29,345 nucleotides of DNA from assembly GCA_910583755.1 (NCBI GenBank), contig CAJTZO010000028.1, forward strand, positions 1 through 29,345, given 5' to 3'. The DNA comes from an uncultured Clostridia bacterium. Lineage in GTDB: Bacteria; Bacillota; Clostridia; Lachnospirales; Anaerotignaceae. The notes under the pieces were generated by a model, which saw nothing but the letters and a program-made list of their open reading frames with translations, was not told the origin of the DNA and did no database searches. This document shows, in pieces, positions 9,201 through 15,336 of the stretch (within the stretch, counting starts at the first letter, position 1; every line of letters starts with the position of its first letter). The position numbers and the translations under genes are program-made.

Positions 9201-10940
9201 TACCAATCCAGTTGCAATTAGTATTTTTCCAACAGTGGCTGCACCTGCTACTGCACTAGTGCCACCTGTAAATGGAATACCTGCTACAGAAGCTATTCCT
9301 ACTACAACACAAGTAACACCAACTACAGCCGATTTTACTCCACTCCAGAATTTCTCTTTTTCTAATCTTTCTGCTTCTGCTTGTTTTGCTCTTTCTATTT
9401 CTGCTACTTGTTCTCGTGCTACTTTTAGGTCTTTCAAGTCCTGATTTTCTGCTTTTGCAATTTCATTAGAATAGTCTTGTGCAGGTGCTTTTTTTTCTAT
9501 ACCAATTTGTTCTATTTTGACATAAGCACTATCTGTAACATTCAAATCGTTTAAATCAACACTATGGTTACCATCTTCTGTTTCTATCACAATTTTTTTG
9601 CCAGCCATAAAACTGATATTTTCTGTTATCATAGGTTCTATGGTAGCCCATCCAACACCAGATTCTAATTTTTCAGAATGTCCAATTTCCATATCTGTTG
9701 CTGCTGTAATAATAATAGTATCTTCAGAATTGATTGTGATAACACCAGCACCTGTTAAATTGAATTGATTACCCTGTGTTTTAAATTCCATATCTTTGTG
9801 TCCAAGACGCATTTCTTTACCAAATTCATTTCTCATGTGTTTTTCTCTGGTATCAGACATTCTATCTTGTCCTGCTGTGCCTTTTCTTACAGAAGAACAA
9901 ATGATTGCGTCTTTTTCCATAGTAGTTGGAAAATATAACAATACTGCACTACCCACTTTAGGCATATAATAGCCTACTTCATTGTTAATACCTCCTGCAT
10001 AAGATATAAATTTATTGTTGCTGCCTTTATAAACAGGGTCAATATCCAAATGGATACGTATGGTATTTCTTTGTATTTCTTTTATTACTCCACCAATTCT
10101 GGCACCTTTTATATTTTTATTTTCAATAAAATTTTGACCTGTACCATCTTTTGTTGTAATATAGTATTTATGCAGGATTTCTTCCTGCTTTATGTAAGTT
10201 TCTATTTTTGTGATAACCAAAGGCTGATATTTGTATTTTAATACCTCGCAAATATTAAAATACTGATACGTTTCAATTTGATAGCTTATTTTATCCCAAT
10301 CATTTATACTGGATTGAAAATTAGATACTGTGTCAATATAATCTTCCAAATTTTTATAACGAACATAGCTTTTTTCTTCTACTTCTGTGATATCGTTATA
10401 TTCTGGAAGTCCAAAAAACAGTCTTGGATAAAAGGCTTTGTCCTCGCATACAATGCCTTTTCCGAAATGCGACGCCAATCGCTTCATAAATTCCCAGTCT
10501 GTTTCGCTATATTGCACAATAATATCATCTATTACTTTTCCTTTTGTAATGGTATCAATATATTCAGCCTTTGGGTAATCACTCATAATTTCATTTAAAA
10601 TATCTTGATATGTCATGCTTAAATCTTGAAAAGAGCGATATTTTTTTACAATATCAAAATCATAAGTATAAGCGATTGCTTCTAATTCTAAATAATGTAC
10701 ATGATTGATTACTTTTACTGCCGCAGTATATACATAACCGCAAAATACTACTTTTTCTTCTCGTGTTATTTGTATTCTGTCATTAAAATCCATTTCTAAA
10801 GCATAGCATTCTGTTTTTTCTTCTGGTATAGTAGCTTTTAAATACAGTTTACTATGTTGACTGATTTCACGCTCTATTTTTAAATCTATAATATTATGCA
10901 GCGGTTTTGTAAATGTAATATCAAACTCCTTATATTTCAT
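3201..10940 (-). CDS. VgrG-like spike fused to an Rhs shell with C-terminal deaminase-like toxin
   Basis: 2579 residues, counted from the ATG at 10938-10940. The alternative GTG nine bases upstream would overlap the AGAGGTG ribosome binding site. Residues 1-360 are VgrG/phage late control D-like, with RSFQDLSMTY, ETDWEFMKRLAS and FFGLP motifs and an OB-type segment. About 365-470 is a beta-rich stalk. A charged coiled coil follows (490-530), then Gly/Ala-rich hydrophobic stretches (536-590 and 620-705) like the membrane-inserting regions of Rhs effectors. TGEPVDTVRGLL (about 819) opens a DUF6531-like region. YD repeats fill about 900-2200. The Rhs core ends at NNPLLWIDPSGY (about 2318). The last 258 residues are the variable toxin, with H-A-E at 2516-2518 and C-P-S-C at 2546-2549, the zinc-site signature of the cytidine deaminase fold. 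The gene lies 18 bases after the DUF4280 gene. Confidence 0.93.
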   Translation of the reverse strand: MKYKEFDITFTKPLHNIIDLKIEREISQHSKLYLKATIPEEKTECYALEMDFNDRIQITREEKVVFCGYVYTAAVKVINHVHYLELEAIAYTYDFDIVKKYRSFQDLSMTYQDILNEIMSDYPKAEYIDTITKGKVIDDIIVQYSETDWEFMKRLASHFGKGIVCEDKAFYPRLFFGLPEYNDITEVEEKSYVRYKNLEDYIDTVSNFQSSINDWDKISYQIETYQYFNICEVLKYKYQPLVITKIETYIKQEEILHKYYITTKDGTGQNFIENKNIKGARIGGVIKEIQRNTIRIHLDIDPVYKGSNNKFISYAGGINNEVGYYMPKVGSAVLLYFPTTMEKDAIICSSVRKGTAGQDRMSDTREKHMRNEFGKEMRLGHKDMEFKTQGNQFNLTGAGVITINSEDTIIITAATDMEIGHSEKLESGVGWATIEPMITENISFMAGKKIVIETEDGNHSVDLNDLNVTDSAYVKIEQIGIEKKAPAQDYSNEIAKAENQDLKDLKVAREQVAEIERAKQAEAERLEKEKFWSGVKSAVVGVTCVVVGIASVAGIPFTGGTSAVAGAATVGKILIATGLVGAVVGASNIAESSSINHSIAKGDYSGGFNPLRDTILGGNQDAFDIIMYGSGLVNEALLAYLAAPQLLMSAATGGGMAVAGQGIGNALSGEPIYDLSSSSGLAELLRTAENGAFVGLLTGGLLQKTGLQNPCGMTKAQEWLGKQAIDTTVSAVSELTSTGDIDFGALAASQITGSITNRIGMEYDKKSAKYILDVLGDTAGEAGIVAIRNEGEITEEGRQQIQNRLLQSVIMNGVQAMSTGEPVDTVRGLLTETFTDIVIPDVGFDLEIVRYYNSKNHRTSCIGKGWTMNIDSRVMHNDRFMMIQMPDSSIEVFEKQCDVWTSAKEGSLRNKIQEDSETGFITMLTFDKKKYVYNQRGNLISITDSNQNTLSIQYIDNTEVIESIETTGGKQLKFEYHDNKISSITDHIGRTMHYYYEGELLTKVEDRNHGITTYTYNENGYMDSITDANGKTYVENKFDKKGRVIWQKFNESQEVFVTYDEKEKVNTFYYTADDASEQFYYNNKLLVTKVVKQDGSTEEYDYDKWENKIFIKDGNGNITKRIYDENANIVLLENPDGTKENWKYNESGFVIQHTKANGQNIFTEYDKNNNVTKQKEQLQDQYYAVTTYKRDSKGRVTEVKDANGFVTKYVYKSEQYHLPTQIINEHHTIDMEYDDVGRKISQTIEGCTENYYYNNNDSLVKQEDGEGNTTITLYNKMDEPVKKFLPNEYQSGKPQKCYEYIYDSFDRVIKTITPEGSVFALKRDNWGRVLKEINPNCYDENSDNGEGVCYEYDAVGNQIKTIYPDGGVLRSFYDNNKNKIKEIKPENYKAETDDGVATEYIYDSMNRLTTVMDEKGIVVKKMIYNEMGLIVKEIDAKGYQSGKTDEQRYGTLYQYDKAGRLIEKRIPKTINENEVYYSVFYYEYDALGNLIQEKRSKEYVTENQKPVFCHQFYYTYNVMNQLTKATDTTSACVEYAYDKRGNCISEKQKINDTKYKITKYQYDKANRLIKQTEIIDKQDCYDAQEQMKSVTSYIYDSNGNVIQTIYPNGKKVLQEYDHTDRLIKNITLENGKKKRENSFVYDKNKNVVCITDIDGNTQKVVYDLLDRPISITNKENETTKIQYTLNGKVKKQILPEQIDTEKGTTYIYDEKDRLLSVVNALGITEKSYQYDINDNVTKQINGVKNAVKYQYDIANRRVTVLTAEKSSQQYEYDALDNVVKTIDGNKNQTSYITDTWGRVAETIKADGSREKFDYDYAGNVTATTDGNGNIIQYQYNSLNKLYKIIDQQGMEEIMLYDISGNLYYKKDRNGNELKYTYDTDDNLINVSNASRQSKGRNRFIQPDFSESYEYNADGTLKKAISKGILYTYQYDKQGRQIEKWQNGKKVLQYQYDKNGNMVCQKDISGKQTAYTFDDIGRIQTVIDDGEKAAQYYYNDDSTLQKICYGNGITTEYSYNKDQSVVSLMTAKKDGTLITQNIYAYDENGNQIQKMEKGVKTTYDYDSLNQIKTVVYDEKVTELFDYDAVGNRIKRTLQGKGENYYYNNKNQLLQIDKENDTIFYKYDNQGNTLEQTSSKGTTTYQYDIYNRTRQVTTENGDIIKNKYDPLGFRYKKEVNGETHNYIFDGWSITAETNKDGELKSREVRGYGLVKKEIDNNQYYYHQNEHGDITHLTNIDEEIENSYQYDVFGNIREQQENVENVFKYAGEQLDNETQQYYLRARFYNPVIARFTQEDIYRDDGLNLYVYVVNNPLLWIDPSGYKKQCTERRLDRIPDGQDYYDNTFEPHDLRVIRERIREDGVLVNTPNGQKFFAMEELQKITDKIHREAFKNNVPKSRIEDNTTKYTYKGFSCQLPLAVTIAPNGHVFVSSVGNIPEQSKKVAQDIFGSDNVTVISNSTKYKLDSKLEIDKKSVIMSEEFINNGLNERKEKFANKRGKEIKGGENLSTKIGNKFKFGDGHAEVGGIQGIKDELGSNAVRYSVQFCSHLSCPSCSFIQMHEKVINCTGFSENTRNAIYSRDYNM

Positions 10941-10958
10941 ATGTTTCACCTCTATGCA

Positions 10959-11567
10959 TTAGCTGTATTGTCCATCATCTAATATGGTTACTTTTCCTCC
11001 CTTTCTACAAATTAAATAGGAAGTATTCAATAGTGCTTCTTTTCCATCTACAAATACATCTTCTTTTGTTTCTAACCATGCTGTAAGTGGCATATAAGTA
11101 CATATTGTAACAGAACTGGTTGCTCTGTTAATTTGTGCCTCTTTTGCTTTTTGCTTTTCTCCACTTTTCATAAAACTATGAGAAAAACTTTTTTTCTCAT
11201 TTTTTGCCTGTTCTTGTTCTTCACAAATACTGCTGTAACCTGCTGAGCATACTCCCATAGACCTGACATTTTTTCCTGGAAGACAATCTAGTTTATTCAG
11301 TTGTGCTTTTCCTCTCAAATAAACACCATGACTCATAGGAACAATTAGCCTTGCTGGTCTACTGCCACATTCACATACAGTATAAGCACCATGTACTACA
11401 TAACTTTTCATGCTTGCTGCCATAGCATTAATTGCTGTTAATGCACACATTTGTGCAGCTTGCTGCATAATACCTCCTCCCATAATACCTCCCATTACTT
11501 GTGTTGCTGACTGTATGCCTGTTGCAAATTGCTGCAAATTTGCAGCTTGTTGTACCATTTCTCCCAT
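10959..11567 (-). CDS. DUF4280 PAAR-like spike-tip protein
   Basis: 202 residues. The N-terminus is a Gln/Ala/Met/Gly-rich amphipathic stretch (1-52). Then YVVHGAYTVCECGSRPARL (about 56-74) begins the PAAR-like DUF4280 domain, which continues through PMSHGVYL, the VRSMGVCS Cys pair, ICTYMPLTAWL and the typical ending in which a loaded-metal-type loop (LLNTSYLICRKGGKVTILDDG) closes the small cone. DUF4280 proteins are regarded as tip proteins that sharpen VgrG-like spikes and carry effectors. The middle (about 115-145) is a Lys/Glu-rich insert longer than the minimal domain. It lies five bases after the Imm11-like gene and just ahead of the VgrG-Rhs fusion, so it is likely the tip of that fusion spike. 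Confidence 0.85.
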   Translation of the reverse strand: MGEMVQQAANLQQFATGIQSATQVMGGIMGGGIMQQAAQMCALTAINAMAASMKSYVVHGAYTVCECGSRPARLIVPMSHGVYLRGKAQLNKLDCLPGKNVRSMGVCSAGYSSICEEQEQAKNEKKSFSHSFMKSGEKQKAKEAQINRATSSVTICTYMPLTAWLETKEDVFVDGKEALLNTSYLICRKGGKVTILDDGQYS

Positions 11568-11572
11568 AATGA

Positions 11573-12115
11573 TTACACTTCCTTTTCCTCCGCTATTTCT
11601 ACTCTTGTAATGTCTATTCCTGATAAAAACCTTCTCAATAAACTTTCTGCAATATCCAAATTGATTATCACAGTATATTCTTTTAAATTTGCCACACGAA
11701 ATATTTTTTTGCCTTCTATTTTTGTTTTATCTAATACCAATTTTTTTAAATCGCCATTTTTATAAAACTCTGTTTCTGATGACATACAATCTATCGTATC
11801 CATAAGGGGCATCCAGTACACTTTTTTAGTGTCTGAGCTTTCTCCCGACAATATCACACATTTTATAATGATATCATCATCATAATTGATAAACACCTCT
11901 TTTACTTTTTCTGAAATTAAAAATGTAGGTATATCTATGACATCAGCATAAAAGCTCATTTTTTTATCTTTTGTATATACTATGGAAACATCATTGACAC
12001 TATCAGCATATTGTTTTTCTACTATCTGTCGTCTTTCATAATCATTGTCTGTTTTTAAATTGAGCTCTATACTATTGGGAATGTTTTGCTTTTGGGATAT
12101 CATAAAATATTCCAT
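11573..12115 (-). CDS. Imm11/DUF1629-like protein
   Basis: 180 residues, ATG start behind AGGAGGG, one base after the preceding stop. The order of conserved-looking segments fits the Imm11 (DUF1629) domain: a start of the MEYFMISQ type, IPTFLISEKVKEVF in the middle, VYWMPLMDTIDCMSSETE, then LVLDKTKIEGKKIFRVANL and a closing SLLRRFLSGIDITRVEI. Imm11 was defined in polymorphic toxin loci, where members are thought to neutralise toxins, but no obvious partner toxin lies beside it. Here it is embedded between the pentapeptide and DUF4280 genes and may serve as an adaptor or chaperone for the spike tip. Cytoplasmic, no membrane segment. The family call is from remembered motif order only. Confidence 0.6.
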   Translation of the reverse strand: MEYFMISQKQNIPNSIELNLKTDNDYERRQIVEKQYADSVNDVSIVYTKDKKMSFYADVIDIPTFLISEKVKEVFINYDDDIIIKCVILSGESSDTKKVYWMPLMDTIDCMSSETEFYKNGDLKKLVLDKTKIEGKKIFRVANLKEYTVIINLDIAESLLRRFLSGIDITRVEIAEEKEV

Positions 12116-12116
12116 A

Positions 12117-13256
12117 TTATCCCTCCTGACTAATAATAATCGTATTGATTTGTTCCTCTGTCATATTTGTTTTACATAAATCTTTTTGATAAAACAATGC
12201 ATTTTTTAAATATGCTCCTGTAAAATCTGTTTGCTGAAACATTGCACCTCTAAAATCTGCACCAGAAAAATCAGAATTTGAAAAATCTGTATATTCCAAA
12301 TTTGCTTTTGAAAAATTCACTCCCGAAAATCCTAACAGATATTCTGTTGTTTCATTTGGTACAGTCATACCCCCAAAAGCATAAGAAATATCTGCACCCT
12401 TTAAATTAGCACATTCAAAATCTGCATCAAAAACTGTTGCATATTTCAAATGGCAAAACTGCATATTACAATGATTAAATTTTGCATCTACAAAAAAAGA
12501 TGCTCTCATATCTGTTTCTGCTAAATTGGAATTTGAAAAATCAGTAAAACAATAATTTGATTTTTTTAAAACCAATTTTGATAAATCCAAATCGCAATAT
12601 GGTTTAAAATAAAACTGTCCGTTTTCTACATTGTTAATTGTTTTTACTACCTTTTCATTATTTAGCTTTTTATTGGAGCAATAATATATCTGTTCCTCAT
12701 AATCTTTATATTCTCCGGCATGAATAGAAAAAATATCTGCCTTATTGATATTCAAAAAACTATCTGTATGTAATAACTTTTTGACTGCCATTCTTGTAAT
12801 TTTAACAATATATTTGATATATATCAGTGCCTGTTTTTGCACCATAACAGCAATATCATCTGCATTTACTTTACCTGCATATTGTTTACTTTGTTCCAGC
12901 AAATATGTTTGATAATATTCTAAAAATGTAAAAAACTCTCCTGCTGTAAATTTCATTTGTATAGGGTTTTTGTCAAAATATCCTTCTTCATTGTAGGCAC
13001 TTAACAACACTGTATATTCCTGATACAATATACCCGTTCTAAGCACTTGCAAATAAATGCTACCTATTGCTTCCTTTTCGCCATTATTTTGTTTTTCTGC
13101 AATCAAGTCAAACAGTTCTTGCAATTTTCCCAAAAATTTATCTGTTAAAATATCTTTATTTTCTTTACAATAATGATCTAATTTGATAAACAAATCTAAC
13201 GCTTTACTTTTAGCATATTTATTAAAAAAGTCTTTTACAATATCCTCTCTTTTCAA
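12117..13256 (-). CDS. Pentapeptide-repeat protein
   Basis: 379 residues, TTG start behind AAAGGTGAG. Residues 1-200 are helical and charged, with no recognised domain. From about 225 to 365 there are tandem A/D/N-L/F-x-x-x pentapeptides (for example ADFECANLKGADISYAF and ANLEYTDFSNSDFSGADFRG) that should fold as a right-handed four-sided beta helix. Eukaryote-directed effectors, gyrase-protecting proteins and some spike-associated proteins carry such repeats. The gene sits 15 bases after the VgrG-like gene and one base before the Imm11-like gene, so it belongs to the spike block. It could be a cargo, an adaptor, or a structural extension of the VgrG beta-helix. No signal peptide. Confidence 0.8.
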   Translation of the reverse strand: MKREDIVKDFFNKYAKSKALDLFIKLDHYCKENKDILTDKFLGKLQELFDLIAEKQNNGEKEAIGSIYLQVLRTGILYQEYTVLLSAYNEEGYFDKNPIQMKFTAGEFFTFLEYYQTYLLEQSKQYAGKVNADDIAVMVQKQALIYIKYIVKITRMAVKKLLHTDSFLNINKADIFSIHAGEYKDYEEQIYYCSNKKLNNEKVVKTINNVENGQFYFKPYCDLDLSKLVLKKSNYCFTDFSNSNLAETDMRASFFVDAKFNHCNMQFCHLKYATVFDADFECANLKGADISYAFGGMTVPNETTEYLLGFSGVNFSKANLEYTDFSNSDFSGADFRGAMFQQTDFTGAYLKNALFYQKDLCKTNMTEEQINTIIISQEG

Positions 13257-13271
13257 ATGCTCACCTTTTTT

Positions 13272-14699
13272 CTAATTGTTGTAAACTTCGTTTCCTTTTA
13301 TTTGTGTGACACCTGCATTATCTAAATTGATTTCTGCCATACCGCATTTCATATTGATGTTGTTTGTTGCAGTCACTTTAATGGTATCTCCTGCAACTAA
13401 CATAATATCTTTATTTGCTTTTATGACAATTTGATTTGCAGCATCAATATTAATATTTCCTGCTTCGTCCATCACCACTGTACCAGCTCCGCCCGATGTC
13501 AATATTACCTGTTGTGGTGTCATAGTCATTTCCATGCCTTCTGGATTTCTGATATATCTAACTTTTGGGTCGCCCATTCTGTCCATTTTAGGGTCAGGGT
13601 CGTCAGAAACATATTTACTTACAGAACTCACTGCAAAAGCGTCACCTTCATTTGTATTAGGTAATTCAATTCTAACATCGTCACCCATTTCTGGCATACA
13701 ATACCAGCCACTTCCATCTTCTGAGGCATACATAGCAGAATAAGGAAACCAGCAAGCTGTACCAACATCTTGACTTTTATCTATTTCATGAATATGTACT
13801 TTTACTTTATCCTGTTGTGTTGCAATGACATTTCCAGCAATAGAAACACCTTGTATTTTCTGATTTTCAAAATATTTTTGTTTCAATCCATCTCGTGATA
13901 CAATGTGATAACGATTGACTAAAACACCATTTTTTAAATACATAAAAACATCTTTTACAAATAAATTCAAATCTCTAAATGTAACTTGTTCACCAAGCTC
14001 TAGCTGTTTGTAGCTTTCTATTTCAAAAGATATAAAATCAATATTTGTAATACCCCCAATATAATTCGCTGACATATAAATATAATCTCCCAAATTCTTT
14101 TTTACAGAAAATACTTGCTCATCTAATACAGCATTATTGTTGATATTAGGCACACCAAAGAAAAACTTTGCATTAGCGTGTTTAAAATCTGGATATAATC
14201 CTTGATTGTATCTTGATGCCATACGTTTTAAAAATGCCCAATCCGTTTCACGATATTGCAATGTAAAATAATTTAAAGGCGTATCCTGTTCCATAAATAA
14301 TACATCACCTTTTGTATATTCTGAAACAATATTTTGTGTTAATGTAGCATAAGTCATAGACAAATTTTGAAAAGAACGGCTTTTCAATGTAGTATCCATA
14401 AAATAAGTTGCTGTTTTGGCATGAAGTGATAAATAATAGACATCTTGTACTTTTTCAATAGAAATATCGCTTAAAATACCACAAAAAAGCACTTCTGTTT
14501 GTTCGTCTTTTTTTTGAATCACTTCTACTACCGTACCAAATTTTGCCATATCAATATAACTGTCTTTGCTGTCTTGGGGTACTTTTCCAGTTAAATACAA
14601 TGTACCATGTTCATTTATTTCTTTTGTGATTTCCAATTTTTCCAATGCTACTAATGCAAATGGTTGCACAGAGATATGTTCATATGTAATTTCTGTCAT
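13272..14699 (-). CDS. VgrG-like spike protein (phage late control D / gp5 type)
   Basis: 475 residues, ATG start behind GGAGGG, which itself ends the previous gene. It shares its layout with the N-terminus of the Rhs fusion: KSRSFQNLSMTYATLTQNIV, then YRETDWAFLKRMASR and KFFFGVPN. An OB-like segment follows at about 285-365 (IAGNVIATQQDKVKVHIHEI, then WYCMPEMGDDVRIELPN). The C-terminus (about 385-475) is a repetitive Gly/Asn/Ile-rich beta-helix (IVIKANKDIMLVAGDTIKV). VgrG/gp5-type proteins form a trimeric needle that caps the inner tube of phage-like injection machines. This one carries no effector domain, so it is probably the core spike or the carrier of the DUF4280 and pentapeptide parts. 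Confidence 0.88.
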   Translation of the reverse strand: MTEITYEHISVQPFALVALEKLEITKEINEHGTLYLTGKVPQDSKDSYIDMAKFGTVVEVIQKKDEQTEVLFCGILSDISIEKVQDVYYLSLHAKTATYFMDTTLKSRSFQNLSMTYATLTQNIVSEYTKGDVLFMEQDTPLNYFTLQYRETDWAFLKRMASRYNQGLYPDFKHANAKFFFGVPNINNNAVLDEQVFSVKKNLGDYIYMSANYIGGITNIDFISFEIESYKQLELGEQVTFRDLNLFVKDVFMYLKNGVLVNRYHIVSRDGLKQKYFENQKIQGVSIAGNVIATQQDKVKVHIHEIDKSQDVGTACWFPYSAMYASEDGSGWYCMPEMGDDVRIELPNTNEGDAFAVSSVSKYVSDDPDPKMDRMGDPKVRYIRNPEGMEMTMTPQQVILTSGGAGTVVMDEAGNINIDAANQIVIKANKDIMLVAGDTIKVTATNNINMKCGMAEINLDNAGVTQIKGNEVYNN

Positions 14700-14702
14700 A
14701 TT

Positions 14703-15323
14703 TTACCCTCCTATCTCAATGGTATTTACCATACATTTTATAATTTGTTCCCATAATTTTACTTGTTTGATATCACCATTTATATTGAGCGTCAAAAGTC
14801 CGTCTTTTAATTCTATAAAAACCATATATTGAAAAAATACATCTTTTTGTGATTTTGTAGTAAATAAGCAATATGCCATTTTTTGCTGTTGTATTCTTTT
14901 CAGTCCATCTTCTATCCATGTAGTATGTATTTTTCTTTTTGCTAAATTTTCTTTCATTTCTTTTTTTAAATTTCCAGCCTGAAAAAGTATTCCCGTTCCT
15001 TCTGCAAAATTCAGTATAAAATTGATGGTATATTTCATATTACATTCTATAATATAGCCTTTGTCATCTGCTGCTTGCTGAAAAAAGTTTTCGGGAAATT
15101 TCATACTGATACGATTATCAAAAAAACTTCTTTTTGTAAATGAAACATCAGTACCATATAAATTTAATATTTCCTCGTCTATTCCTTTTTGAATACGTTC
15201 TTTTTCTTGTTCTGACAAATCTTCTATGTCATCATACTCATTTTTTGCAATCTCATCTGCTTTTTGATATGCCTTTTGTTTTTCTCTTTCCATTCTGGCA
15301 ATCGTTTCATCAATATAAGCCAT
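14703..15323 (-). CDS. Unknown 206-residue protein; possible DcrB/Eag-like effector chaperone
   Basis: Residues 1-58 form a very charged coiled coil. Residues about 67-203 are a beta-alpha domain: FDNRISMKFPENF, then an 'INFILNFAEG' strand, W136, a hydrophobic 'DVFFQYMVFIEL' strand, 'GLLTLNING', and a final helix WEQIIKCMVNTIEI. This order resembles the PsbP/DcrB fold (DUF1795) of Eag chaperones, which hold the hydrophobic N-terminal segments of Rhs effectors before loading. The similarity is structural guesswork and not a family match. Supporting context: the gene is three bases ahead of the VgrG-like gene, and the Rhs fusion downstream carries just such hydrophobic stretches. Start by ATG behind AAAGGGGGG. 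Confidence 0.5.
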   Translation of the reverse strand: MAYIDETIARMEREKQKAYQKADEIAKNEYDDIEDLSEQEKERIQKGIDEEILNLYGTDVSFTKRSFFDNRISMKFPENFFQQAADDKGYIIECNMKYTINFILNFAEGTGILFQAGNLKKEMKENLAKRKIHTTWIEDGLKRIQQQKMAYCLFTTKSQKDVFFQYMVFIELKDGLLTLNINGDIKQVKLWEQIIKCMVNTIEIGG

Positions 15324-15336
15324 ATATTTCCCCCCT

